A DNA stretch of 64,000 bases from Yoonia sp. BS5-3 (GTDB lineage Bacteria > Pseudomonadota > Alphaproteobacteria > Rhodobacterales > Rhodobacteraceae): assembly GCF_038069655.2 (NCBI RefSeq), contig NZ_CP150951.2:1638001-1702000 (forward strand), in the 5' to 3' direction. Numbering within the stretch: the first letter of the stretch is position 1; the number at the start of each line of letters is the position of its first letter. Both the position numbers and the translations under genes were made by a program. The notes under the pieces are model-generated. The model did not search any database and was not told the DNA's origin. It worked only from the letters and a program-made list of their open reading frames with translations. This document shows, piece by piece, positions 10,501 to 19,322 of this stretch.

Positions 10501-13500
10501 TGACGGACTTCCCGACGGTCAATGATCTGGTCACCCATCTGGACGGGGTTCTTCCCGCAGAGGCGCCAGCGCCTGCGCCGGTGGTGACACCAGCGCCGCA
10601 AGCAGCCCCCAGCATGCAAATGCCAGCCCAGGTATCTGGTGATTTTGGCGCATTGATGCAGGCGCAGACCCAAGCAATGCTGACCCTGTTCGACAGTCAG
10701 ATGCGGGCCATGGGCGGTGGGCAGCCAGCGCCTGAACCTGTCGCAACACCTGCTCCCGAACCGCAAACCACGCGTGCGCCCGTTGCGCAAAGCAGCAATG
10801 AAGATACCGCGCGCCATGACCTGAACCGCCGCAGCGCCGCGCAGGCGGACTTTACGCCAGCGCAGCTGACCTTTGTGGACGAAGTTTGCAAAGCATACTC
10901 GGACAAGTTCCCCACATCAAAGGCGCGCGCACAAGAAGGGCGCCGCGCTTTGGCTGATCCGCGCACCGCATCAGGTTTCCGCAGCGAGTGGAAAGAGCTG
11001 GTATTCCCGGTGATCGCCGAAACCTCGAAAGGGGCGCGGTTGGTCGACCCCGACGGCAATGCGTTTGTTGATCTGGTCAATGGTTTTGGTCAAACCGCCT
11101 TTGGGCATGCACCAGACTTTGTCACCAAGGCTGTCGCCGCGCAGATGGAAAAGGGCTTTGCCATTGGCCCGCAAACGCAGCTTGCCCATGAGGTCGCACA
11201 GAAATTTCTGGCCGTGACAGGCCATGACCGCGTGACTTTCTGCAACACAGGATCAGAGGCGGTGATGGCCGCAATGCGCCTGGCACGCGCAGTGACAGGG
11301 CGCGACACGGTTGTCTGTTTCAAAGGTGATTATCACGGCCAATTTGACGAGGTTCTGGTCAAAGGGCGCAAATCAGGCGATCCAACGGCCCTTCCGGCAG
11401 TGGCGGGCGTGCCTGCCGGGTCTGTCAAGAATATGGTTGTGCTGGATTATGGCAGTGATGCTGCGCTTGACTGGATCCGGGACAATATCGGCGAAATCGC
11501 CGCTGTCCTGATCGAACCAGTCCAAAGCCGCCATCCCGAGCTGCGCCCGCGCGCCTTTTGTGAAGAGGTCCGCCGGGTTACCGCCGATAATGGTGCTGCG
11601 CTGATCCTCGATGAGATCGTGACAGGCTTTCGCGTCGCGCGCGGGGGAATCCAGGAACTTTGGGGCATCAAAGCTGACATGGCCACCTATGGCAAAGTTG
11701 TCGGTGGGGGCATGCCTGTCGGAGTGCTTTCGGGTGCCGCACGTTTTCTGGATGCGCTTGACGGCGGCCATTGGCATTTTGGTGACGATTCAATCCCCGA
11801 AGTGCCGCCCACATTCTTTGCCGGGACATTCGTGCGCCATCCGTTGGTGCTGGCAGCTCTATCGGCGGTTCTGGATCACATTGATGGCGAGGGGGCTGCG
11901 CTTTACGACCGGGTTGCACCGCGTACGGATCAGCTTTTGAACCAGATGAATGATATCCTGGAACAGCGCGGCTTGCCACGCGCGGTGACAGGGTTTTCAA
12001 GTTGGCTGATCGTGAACCTATCGGCCCATGATCCGCGCGCATCGCTGCTCTATCCGCTGATGCGGCTGGGCGGGGTCCATGTGCATGACGGTTATCCTTG
12101 GTTCTTTACAACGGCCCATAGTGAAGCGGATTTTGACACGGTGGCGCAGGTCTTTGCCAACGCGATCGACCGTTTGCAATCTGCAGGCATTCTGACGGGC
12201 GACGCGCCGCAAATCGGCGGGCTGACCACGCTGCCGTTGACTGAACCCCAGAAAGAGGTGTGGATGGCCGCGCAATTGGGCGATGCCGCATCGGGCGTTT
12301 TCATCGAAAGCATCAGTTTGCGCCTGACCGGGGCGCTTGATGTGAGCGGTCTTGAGGCCGCCCTGAACGATGTTATCGCGCGGCATGACGCCTTGCGCCT
12401 TCGCTTTGCAGCCAGCGGTGAAACGGCCGAGGTCATGGCGCAGCTGAAGCTATCCCTTGATGCAGAGCAGCTGGACGAAGCCGGGCTTGCAGCGTTGATC
12501 AAGGCAGATGCAACCGCGCCTTTCGACCTGGTCAATGGCCCGCTGATCCGTGCAAAACTGGCCCAGCTTGGCCCGCAAGAGCATGTTCTGGTGCTGACGA
12601 CCCATCACATCATCTGCGATGGCTGGTCAACCTACCTGATGATTGAGGAACTTGCTGCGCTCTACAATGCACGTCTGTCCGGGGCTACGACTGATCTGCC
12701 CCAGCCGGTCAGCTTTGCTGCATATGCTGCCGATCCAAGCCATCACAGCCCCGCGGACAGCACTTTGGCGTTTTGGGGCGAACAGTTTCCAGCGGCGCCC
12801 GAATTGCCCGATTTGCCGACCGATACGCGCCGGAACGACCAACGCAGTTTTGAAGGGGCGACCTATTCCTATCTGATCGATGCAGATTTGGGCAAATCGC
12901 TGAAACGGGCTGCCGGGAAAGAAGGGATCACCCTGTTTACGGCGTTGTCGGGTGCATTGGCGGCATTGCTCAGCCGTCTGAGCGGGATGCAGGATACGGT
13001 CCTTGCCGTACCAACCGCTGGGCAAACGCTTTTGCCCGATAGCCATCTTGTTGGGCATTGCGTCAATCTGCTGCCGGTCAAATTCCATTGCGATGGGCAG
13101 GATAGCTTGCGGTCCTATCTTAAGGGTGCAGGAACCACAGTTCTGGACTGCTTTGATCATGGGGATACGACCTATGGCGCGATCCTGCAGGCGGTTGGTT
13201 TGCGCGGTGATCTGAACCGGCAACCCTTGACCGAGGTTCAGTTTAACCTTGATCAGCAGCCCGCCGATTTCGGTTTTTCCGGGCTTGAGACGCAGATGCA
13301 AAGCAATCCGCGTGCGCATACCAATTTCGACCTGATCTTCAACGTCACCGAAGAAAAGGCCGGGCTGCGGATCGATCTGACCTATGCCAGCGATATCCTT
13401 AGTCAAGATACGGTTGCGCGCTGGTGCGGGCATTATCATCAGCTTCTTGCGGCGATGGCGCAGGATTTGGACATGTCCGTCGCGTCAGCGCCAATTCTAT

Positions 13501-15353
13501 CTGATCAGAATAGCAGCGCTTTGGCTAAGCTCGGCAATGACACGGCTTGCGCAGCATCGCCCTTTGAACGGGCCGATGCGATGATCACGCATCAGGCCGG
13601 CCAAACACCGGGTGCCATCGCGATTGAAGATGCGTCAGGCACGATGGATTATGCGACTTTGGCGCAGAAAAGCGATGCGTTGGCGGCAGCCTTGCAAAAG
13701 AAGCTGCCCGAACCGGGCGCCTATGTCGCTGTGATGGTCGCGCGTTCGGCAGATCTGATCGTTGCGCTTTTGGCCGTGATGAAAGCCGGGCATATCTACG
13801 TCCCGCTTGATCCGTATCATCCGCAAAGCAGATTGCGCCAGGTTTTGGAAACGGCTGGGGCCACTGGTCTGATCCATCAAGGCGATGCGCCCGCGCTGGC
13901 GGCCGGACTGGATATCACTTGCATTGATGTCGGGGCGAAACAGCCCAAAGGCAAACCAAAACAGATCAAACGCACTGATGACCTTGCTTATGCGATCTTC
14001 ACCTCCGGTTCGACTGGCACACCCAAAGGGGTTGAGATCCCGCATAGGGCTTTGGTGAACTTGCTGACATCCATGGCTGAAAAGCCGGGCTTTACAGCGG
14101 CCGACACGCTTTTGTCGGTCACAACCGTGTCCTTCGATATCGCCGCGCTTGAGCTTTTCTTGCCGCTGATCACAGGGGGCAAGGTTATCATCGCAGCCGA
14201 AGAAGATATTCGCGAAGCCTTCCCGCTTGTGACGCGCTTGTCCCGGGGCGATGTGACCGTGTTGCAGGCGACCCCGACGCTTTGGCAAATGCTGGTTGAG
14301 GCAGGGCTGAAAGCGACACCAAACCTAAAAATGCTTGTCGGGGGTGAGCCTTTGCCCCGTGATCTGGCCGATCAGCTGCGTGATCTGGGCGGCGAGCTAT
14401 GGAATATGTACGGCCCGACCGAGACGACCATTTGGTCATCCTGCGGGCGGGTCGATGGCGGTGAAATCGACATCGGGCAGCCCATCGCCAACACGGTTAT
14501 GCATGTGCTTGATGCGAATGACCAGCTTTGCCCCATCGGGGTAGTTGGCGAGCTGAATATCGGCGGGGCCGGGTTGGCGCAGGGCTATCTGGGCCAGGCG
14601 GAGCTGACCAATGCGGCCTTCCGCGATGTTGATCTGCCGGGTGAAGGTGTGACGCGTCTCTATCGCACGGGCGATTTGGCGCGGCGGCAGGCAGATGGAT
14701 CAATCGCGTTGCTGGGGCGGCGTGATGGGCAGGTCAAGTTGCGCGGCTTCCGGATTGAGCTGAGCGAGATTGAGGTCGCGCTGCGCGGGATCGACGGGAT
14801 CAAAGCGGCAGCTGTCGATCTGCGGGATGGTCCTGCTGGCCCGGTGTTGGCGGCGTTTTATGTCGCTGATGGGCAGGCACCAGACATTGCTGCTTTGTCT
14901 GCTTCCCTCGCGCAAGCGCTGCCGGGTTACATGGTGCCGGGTCGGTTCCAGCAGCTGGATGCATTGCCGCAGACCGGGAACGGGAAACTGGACCGGCGGG
15001 CTTTGCCTGCGCTTGATCCAAACGGGCCTGCCCCCACAATGGCGCGGGAAATCAAAGCGCCAAGCACCGATACAGAACGTCTTTTGGCTGAAATCTGGGG
15101 CGACGTGCTGGGGCTTGAGGTTATCGGCACCCAGGATGATCTGTTTGCCTTGGGGGCGGATTCGCTTTCGATCTTCCGGATCGCAGCCCGTATGATCGAC
15201 CGGAACCTTGGGATCGAAGCGCGGCATTTGATGCAGCACCCGACGATCGAAGGGGTCGCAAAACTGATCGCGGCGCAAGCCGATGCGCCGCGTGCACCAT
15301 CGCTCAAGGATTTTCGGAACGGCGCAAGACGCAAAACGGCGGTGCCAGCATGA
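7560..15353 (+). CDS. Hybrid PKS/NRPS: KS-AT-ACP-aminotransferase-C-A-PCP
   Basis: 2597 residues. Ketosynthase about 12-430 with Cys190 (STACSTS), His326 (CHGTGT) and His364 (NIGHCDAA). Acyltransferase about 535-850 with Ser629 (GHSVGE) and HAFH at 725-728, the signature of malonyl-CoA. ACP about 925-1000, Ser957 (LGFDSLLLG). A Pro/Ala/Gln-rich linker about 1005-1085. Class III PLP aminotransferase about 1130-1540 with Lys1379 (TYGKVVGGG). Condensation about 1555-1985 with intact HHIICDG (1682-1688). Adenylation about 2010-2480 with Lys2476; pocket D-I-L-Q-L-G-M-I-W-K, very close to known glycine codes. PCP Ser2535 (LGADSLS). No KR, DH or methyltransferase. The KS-AT-ACP-AMT-C-A-PCP order is that of the beta-aminating proteins of microcystin (McyE) and mycosubtilin/iturin type systems. 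It should elongate the starter with malonate, turn the beta-ketone into a beta-amine and attach glycine. Confidence 0.95.
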   Translation: MNQDRVIPEELEGAIAITGVAGRFPGAKSVSEFWDAVKEGRDLIRPHAPDTLADNFSDAARAQDNYVPVRPAIDGADMFDAPFFDMLPREADQTDPQFRVFLETCWQALEDAGHDPARAPGPIGVFGGASMSTYFLNNVLGDRAKTEDFVSTYQLGDYQQFMGALSDTLATRVAFRMGLTGPAITVSTACSTSLVAVAQACQSLEGFHCDMALAGGVSITFPQERGYFYQEGGMVSHDGHCRPFDAGATGTVFGHGAGVVTLRRYEDALADGDQIYALIRGFGLNNDGSDKIAFTAPSVTGQAMAIAQAQGMAEIEPSSIGYVECHGTGTPLGDPIEFEGLKRAFAGTPAGRTALGSAKANIGHCDAAAGVVGLIKTALMLREKTIPPMANYTAPNPKIDLDQSPFRIPTKAQVWDEPGPLRAGISALGVGGTNAHLVLEEAPEPVSAPASGLFTLPISAKDPAALTARALELADRLETDDTLSLADVAFTLQEGRRVFDHRHSVTAATGAEAAAALRAPFRAQVAKNDGPPVMFMFPGQGAQYPGMGQGLYAAEPTFSNIVDQGREILSPLLDLDIADLLYGAQDQDSAARVLRDTAITQPALYLVEYATARLWQEHGIQPTAMIGHSVGEFVAATLAGVMDFETGLNLIAARGRLMRDQPTGAMLSVRAGMDEIAPLLCDGVDIAARNAPKLIVLAGPDAAIAEMETRLNAADLPGKRLHTSHAFHSAMMDPVVAQLSAEAAKYSFAAPRIPYVSCVSGTWITDAEACDPAYWARHCRAKVNFQSGLQTLCAGDMPPILLEVGPGRGLGAFAAQGIARDGRQAIVQSLPDHSAADQDQHSMAAALGALWTSGAAVDWSLTRKMPGQRISLPGYPFQKKRHWIDPPTPIARQSSSPAAPDSPQFIQTSDTMPTQPATPDRHDKLTHDILSLLAELSGDSFSNDDASCTFLELGFDSLLLGQVTQRLQRDMDVALTFRQLMTDFPTVNDLVTHLDGVLPAEAPAPAPVVTPAPQAAPSMQMPAQVSGDFGALMQAQTQAMLTLFDSQMRAMGGGQPAPEPVATPAPEPQTTRAPVAQSSNEDTARHDLNRRSAAQADFTPAQLTFVDEVCKAYSDKFPTSKARAQEGRRALADPRTASGFRSEWKELVFPVIAETSKGARLVDPDGNAFVDLVNGFGQTAFGHAPDFVTKAVAAQMEKGFAIGPQTQLAHEVAQKFLAVTGHDRVTFCNTGSEAVMAAMRLARAVTGRDTVVCFKGDYHGQFDEVLVKGRKSGDPTALPAVAGVPAGSVKNMVVLDYGSDAALDWIRDNIGEIAAVLIEPVQSRHPELRPRAFCEEVRRVTADNGAALILDEIVTGFRVARGGIQELWGIKADMATYGKVVGGGMPVGVLSGAARFLDALDGGHWHFGDDSIPEVPPTFFAGTFVRHPLVLAALSAVLDHIDGEGAALYDRVAPRTDQLLNQMNDILEQRGLPRAVTGFSSWLIVNLSAHDPRASLLYPLMRLGGVHVHDGYPWFFTTAHSEADFDTVAQVFANAIDRLQSAGILTGDAPQIGGLTTLPLTEPQKEVWMAAQLGDAASGVFIESISLRLTGALDVSGLEAALNDVIARHDALRLRFAASGETAEVMAQLKLSLDAEQLDEAGLAALIKADATAPFDLVNGPLIRAKLAQLGPQEHVLVLTTHHIICDGWSTYLMIEELAALYNARLSGATTDLPQPVSFAAYAADPSHHSPADSTLAFWGEQFPAAPELPDLPTDTRRNDQRSFEGATYSYLIDADLGKSLKRAAGKEGITLFTALSGALAALLSRLSGMQDTVLAVPTAGQTLLPDSHLVGHCVNLLPVKFHCDGQDSLRSYLKGAGTTVLDCFDHGDTTYGAILQAVGLRGDLNRQPLTEVQFNLDQQPADFGFSGLETQMQSNPRAHTNFDLIFNVTEEKAGLRIDLTYASDILSQDTVARWCGHYHQLLAAMAQDLDMSVASAPILSDQNSSALAKLGNDTACAASPFERADAMITHQAGQTPGAIAIEDASGTMDYATLAQKSDALAAALQKKLPEPGAYVAVMVARSADLIVALLAVMKAGHIYVPLDPYHPQSRLRQVLETAGATGLIHQGDAPALAAGLDITCIDVGAKQPKGKPKQIKRTDDLAYAIFTSGSTGTPKGVEIPHRALVNLLTSMAEKPGFTAADTLLSVTTVSFDIAALELFLPLITGGKVIIAAEEDIREAFPLVTRLSRGDVTVLQATPTLWQMLVEAGLKATPNLKMLVGGEPLPRDLADQLRDLGGELWNMYGPTETTIWSSCGRVDGGEIDIGQPIANTVMHVLDANDQLCPIGVVGELNIGGAGLAQGYLGQAELTNAAFRDVDLPGEGVTRLYRTGDLARRQADGSIALLGRRDGQVKLRGFRIELSEIEVALRGIDGIKAAAVDLRDGPAGPVLAAFYVADGQAPDIAALSASLAQALPGYMVPGRFQQLDALPQTGNGKLDRRALPALDPNGPAPTMAREIKAPSTDTERLLAEIWGDVLGLEVIGTQDDLFALGADSLSIFRIAARMIDRNLGIEARHLMQHPTIEGVAKLIAAQADAPRAPSLKDFRNGARRKTAVPA

Positions 15354-18178
15354 ACACCCAGGTTGATATCACAGGGCAGGATACGCCAGATACGGACGCG
15401 CTTTGCTTTCCGTGTTCGGCAACGCAGGAACGGTGCTGGTTCCTCAATCAGCTGAACCCGGGCAATCCGGCGTTGAACGTGGCGATCCGGTGGGCGGTGA
15501 CCGGGCGCTTTAGCGCCAAAAGCTTTGAAGCGGCATTTGCAGCAGCGATCGCGCGGCACGAAATTCTGCGGACGCGGTTCATCGATCACGGCGGCAAGCC
15601 GATGCAGCAGGTGATGGAAAGCGCCGATTTTCATCTGTCTGAGATTGATATCCGGGCCACGCCAGAAGATCAGCAAGATGACCGGGTCGAAGCCATCGCC
15701 ACCGAAAGCGCGGGTTTGCCCTTTGATTTGACGCAGCCAGCGCCCATACGGGCCACGCTGATCCGGCTTGGTAACGACCGGGCGGTGCTGGCGATCACTG
15801 TGCATCAGATCTGTTTCGATGGCTGGTCAATTGGCGTTCTTGGCCGCGAAATCGGCGCGCTCGCGGCGGCACATGATGCAGGCACCATGGCTGACCTGCC
15901 CGAGCTGCCATTGCAATATGGGGATTACGCGCTGTGGCAGCAGGAATATTTCGCCAGCGATGCTTTTGCCGCTGATCTGGACCCATGGAAAAAGCGGCTA
16001 GCGGATATGCCCTATTTTGAGCTGCAGCCAGACTTCCCCCGCCCGTTAGAACGCAGCGCGTCTTGCGCCTTTGTCAAAGCAGACCTGCCGCCATCCTTTG
16101 GGGACAGGCTGACGGCCGAGGCGCATAAGCGGTCCATGTCGCCCTTTGCCTATGGGGCTGCGGTGCTCAGTGCGATGTTGTCGCGCTGCGCGGGCAGCGC
16201 CGAGGTGACATTGGGCACCCAGGTTGCCGGGCGCACAGATGTTGACCTGGAAACGTTGATCGGGGTGTTTATCAATAACGTCGTGCTGCGTTTCCAGACG
16301 GGCGAGGATACGACACTGAATGCGCATCTCGACCACGCTAGGGATGTCGTGCAAAGCGGGCTGATCGGGCAACACGTGCCCTTCAACAAACTGGTCGAAA
16401 TCGTCAACCCGCCGCGCGATCCGTCGCGCACGCCGCTGATTTCTGTCAATTTCATTTTGCAGCAGGCGTTCCTGGAAACAGCAACCTATGGGGATTTTGA
16501 GCTTGCCAGCGCGCCATCTCATGCGCCCGGGGCGATCTATGATTTCAGTTTTGTGCTGATCGGGCGCGAAACCGGCTGGCGGATGACGCTGGAATATAAC
16601 ACGGACCTGTTTGACGCGGCCACCGCACAGGATCTGCTGGCGCTTTGGCAGGAATCGTTCCGCTTTGCCTTTGACAATCCCGATCAGCCCCTCGCGAAGA
16701 TGCCGTTGCCGACACATCGGGCTGATGCGCGGGCTGAAGACGCGCGCCATCTGGAACGGATTGAGGCAGCACTTTGTGATCATCCACTGGTACGCGATGC
16801 CGCTGCGCTACCATATTCGCATAGTGACGGGGCAAGGCGGCTGCACGCATTTGTCGCGCCGTCCCAGGATGCCATGGTCCCGCTTGAAACACTGCCGGCC
16901 ACTTTGGCCGACCATTTGGCAGATACGCAGCTCAGCGATCCACGCCCTGATGGGATCAGCGTGCTGCCGACCTTGCCCCGCGACGGGGCGGGGAATCTGG
17001 CTAAGGCAAAGCTGCCCCTGGCCGAGGCCGTCCGGACCAGCTCCAGCCATCTTCCGGGCCCAGCTGGCGACACTGCGCTGATCGAAGAACGGCTCGCGAC
17101 AATTTGGACAGATCTTTTGGGTCTGGAAACGGTTGGGCCAACGGATGATTTCTTCGCGCTGGGCGGGCATTCCTTGCTGACGGTGCGGATGTTGTCGCGG
17201 ATTGAACAGGAATTCGGGCAACGGCTGAGTCTGTCGGCTGCCTATCGCAGCCCCACATTGCGCGGGCTGGCGCGCCATCTGTCCGGTGACGGGGGCGCAC
17301 AAACGGCTGTTGCGCCTGGTGACGATTGGCGTGTGTTGGTGCTGCGCTCCGAAGGGACGGGGATACCGCTGATCGCGATCAATAACGCGCAAACGGTCTT
17401 TGGGCTTTCCGGTGCGTTCGAAACACCGCGCCCGGCTTTCGCGGTGCGCATCTATGACAAGGCACGGGGCATCAAGCTGGTGCCGCGCCGGTTCCAGGAA
17501 ATCGCAGCCGACTACGCAGACGCCGTCAAAAGCGCACAGCCCGAAGGGCCATATGCGCTGTTTGGGGTCTGCGTTCATGGCAATCTGGCCATCGAAGTCG
17601 CACGTCTGCTCAAGGCTGAAGGACATGAGGTCGCGGCTGTGATCCTCAAAGATGTGTGGGAGCCATCCTACGGCGAGCGTATCAATGCCAGCTGGTACAA
17701 AGCCATGCTGAACCGGCTTCATTTCTTACGGGTCCGGCTGCGGTTTTTGCGCAAGGGTGATATCTCACTTGCGGCATTTATGGGGATGTTCGGGATCTTT
17801 CGCAGAACCGGGCTGCTTTCGGTTGCGGTGCGGCTGGGCTTGATAGACCGGGTCCGCAATACCGATTTGGACAAAGAGCAGGAAGATTTCATCGCCTACC
17901 TTTCCGACGCACGTAACCAGCACCAGCCAGAGCCGTATGACGGCGATGTTTTGCACTTCGTCACGCGCGAATCCCCAACGGGGCGCGCCTTTGATAAGGC
18001 GATGGGCTGGGGGCGGGTCGTTACAGGGCGACTGATGACCAAGCAAATTAGCGAACTTAGCGTCGCCAGGTCGCATGGGGGGGATATCAGTTTGGCCGCA
18101 CGAGAAATCGAAACCTTGCTTGGCGCGTATGATGCGGATCTGGCTGTAAAAGGCCGGGAGGATCAGGAAAATGCGTAG
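15350..18178 (+). CDS. Terminal NRPS protein: C (HQ variant), remnant A C-terminal subdomain, PCP, Cys-thioesterase
   Basis: 942 residues. Condensation domain about 20-450, but the HHxxxDG motif reads HQICFDG (152-158), so the usual catalytic second His is Gln153. Residues about 478-565 (ERIEAALCDHPLVRDAA to LPRDGAGNLAKAKLP) resemble only the small C-terminal subdomain of an adenylation domain. The ~400-residue core is absent and the A10 lysine position is Asn549. PCP about 580-650 with Ser608 (LGGHSLLTV). Alpha/beta-hydrolase thioesterase about 665-930 with nucleophile Cys741 in LFGVCVHG (usually Ser), acid Asp768 (LKDVWEP) and His909 (SHGGDIS). The start overlaps the previous stop (ATGA). 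It should release the chain, perhaps after ester or ring formation; how its PCP is loaded is unclear. Confidence 0.9.
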   Translation: MNTQVDITGQDTPDTDALCFPCSATQERCWFLNQLNPGNPALNVAIRWAVTGRFSAKSFEAAFAAAIARHEILRTRFIDHGGKPMQQVMESADFHLSEIDIRATPEDQQDDRVEAIATESAGLPFDLTQPAPIRATLIRLGNDRAVLAITVHQICFDGWSIGVLGREIGALAAAHDAGTMADLPELPLQYGDYALWQQEYFASDAFAADLDPWKKRLADMPYFELQPDFPRPLERSASCAFVKADLPPSFGDRLTAEAHKRSMSPFAYGAAVLSAMLSRCAGSAEVTLGTQVAGRTDVDLETLIGVFINNVVLRFQTGEDTTLNAHLDHARDVVQSGLIGQHVPFNKLVEIVNPPRDPSRTPLISVNFILQQAFLETATYGDFELASAPSHAPGAIYDFSFVLIGRETGWRMTLEYNTDLFDAATAQDLLALWQESFRFAFDNPDQPLAKMPLPTHRADARAEDARHLERIEAALCDHPLVRDAAALPYSHSDGARRLHAFVAPSQDAMVPLETLPATLADHLADTQLSDPRPDGISVLPTLPRDGAGNLAKAKLPLAEAVRTSSSHLPGPAGDTALIEERLATIWTDLLGLETVGPTDDFFALGGHSLLTVRMLSRIEQEFGQRLSLSAAYRSPTLRGLARHLSGDGGAQTAVAPGDDWRVLVLRSEGTGIPLIAINNAQTVFGLSGAFETPRPAFAVRIYDKARGIKLVPRRFQEIAADYADAVKSAQPEGPYALFGVCVHGNLAIEVARLLKAEGHEVAAVILKDVWEPSYGERINASWYKAMLNRLHFLRVRLRFLRKGDISLAAFMGMFGIFRRTGLLSVAVRLGLIDRVRNTDLDKEQEDFIAYLSDARNQHQPEPYDGDVLHFVTRESPTGRAFDKAMGWGRVVTGRLMTKQISELSVARSHGGDISLAAREIETLLGAYDADLAVKGREDQENA

Positions 18179-18369
18179 TACAAAACCGCAATCCAGAAGA
18201 CGGCGCATAGAAGAATGGCCGCAATACGGATATTGCGACCCTCTTTGGATGGACGGGATACGGTCGGGCGCGACGCAACCTGCGGTTTGCGATCCGCGTT
18301 CAACGCATTGTCCGTCTGCTCATGTCCGTCCAAGGGCGAACCCCTTTCCTTTGCGGCACCGGATTGCAC
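18163..18369 (-). CDS. Possible small single-span membrane protein
   Basis: A 68-codon frame on the minus strand, convergent with and overlapping the last 16 bases of the megasynthase operon. The C-terminus (RIAAILLCAVFWIAVLYYAF) is a good transmembrane helix preceded by a basic stretch, which suggests an N-in anchor with almost no periplasmic tail. The longest frame starts with GTG at 18369. A TTG at 18333 has a better ribosome site (GGAAAGGGG about 7 bases upstream) and would give about 56 residues. No family recognised. The overlapping plus-strand frame 18171-18575 looks less like a protein. It may be a real small protein, but sequence alone is weak evidence. Confidence 0.4.
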   Translation of the reverse strand: MQSGAAKERGSPLDGHEQTDNALNADRKPQVASRPTVSRPSKEGRNIRIAAILLCAVFWIAVLYYAFS

Positions 18370-18595
18370 CCGATAACGCGTTGGTCAAATCGCTCGAATC
18401 CACCAAAAAAGGTGTTTCGTTTTTGGCGACTATTCAACCCATAACGCGCTCTTTGTCTCGCAGACAAGCTTCTTTTAATCAGGGGCGGTTTCGCGAAACC
18501 AATAAAAATAAAGAAAAATTCATGTCTCTGCCGGTTCCCGATGGGGCAGGCGGATTATTCAGTAAACACATTTAATGTTCCTTTGGGGGGAGCTT

Positions 18596-19297
18596 ATGGA
18601 CAAAGCATTTAAAGACGAAACACTACCAAAGCGGCTGGGCCGAGTTGCACAATCCGAGCTGCTACAAACATGGCCACGGCTGGTGCCGTTCAGCCCGCTA
18701 AAACGATGTACCGATATTATCGGGGCGGCCATATTGCTGGTGTTCTTTGCACCTTTACTGGCGCTGATCGCCGCTATTCTTTATTTCAGATACGGTGGTG
18801 ATGTGCTTTTTCGGCATGAAAGACTGGGCCGGAACGGGGACCGTTTCGCCTGTCTGAAATTCCGCACCATGCATCAGGATTCGCAAAAGCATCTGACCGA
18901 TTTTCTGGCCAAGCACCCTCTGATGCGCCAGGAATGGGAACGGACCCAAAAACTTGCGCATGATCCCCGCGTGCACGGTTTGGGCCGCATCTTGCGTAAA
19001 TCCAGCCTGGATGAGTTACCACAGCTGATCAATGTCCTGCGCGGCGAGATGAGCCTGGTTGGTCCGCGTCCGATCACCAGTGCAGAGGCCGAAAAATACG
19101 CCGAGGATTTTGCATATTATCTGGCATTGCGGCCGGGGATTACAGGGCTCTGGCAGGTCAGCGGGCGGAATGACACCACCTATGCCGAACGCGTGGCCTT
19201 TGATGTGCAATACTACAAAAATCGCACGTTTTTGCTTGATATCAAGATCCTGCTTCGCACCATCGCTGTCGTGTTTACGGGCAAAGGTGCCTGCTGA
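18596..19297 (+). CDS. Polysaccharide-initiating sugar transferase (WbaP/ExoY-type phosphoglycosyl transferase)
   Basis: 233 residues from the ATG at 18596, which has a very strong ribosome site (GGGGGGAG 3-4 bases upstream); the longer frame from 18575 runs through this site. One N-terminal membrane helix (about 42-66, [22 protein letters not shown]) is followed by the catalytic domain of bacterial sugar transferases: [45 protein letters not shown], then [15 protein letters not shown]. It transfers a sugar-1-phosphate from a nucleotide sugar to undecaprenyl phosphate at the inner membrane, the first step of repeat-unit assembly. The short ExoY-like form lacks the long WbaP N-terminal part. 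It opens a unit with the flippase and methyltransferase genes. Confidence 0.93.
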   Translation: MDKAFKDETLPKRLGRVAQSELLQTWPRLVPFSPLKRCTDIIGAAILLVFFAPLLALIAAILYFRYGGDVLFRHERLGRNGDRFACLKFRTMHQDSQKHLTDFLAKHPLMRQEWERTQKLAHDPRVHGLGRILRKSSLDELPQLINVLRGEMSLVGPRPITSAEAEKYAEDFAYYLALRPGITGLWQVSGRNDTTYAERVAFDVQYYKNRTFLLDIKILLRTIAVVFTGKGAC

Positions 19298-19322
19298 ACG
19301 GCGCGAGGGGCCGCTTAGCAGG

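Noticed and set aside
18171..18575. 134-residue plus-strand frame after the megasynthase genes
   Set aside because: No conserved features; Arg/Pro/Ser-rich like a non-coding frame, and it overlaps a more plausible small membrane protein on the other strand.
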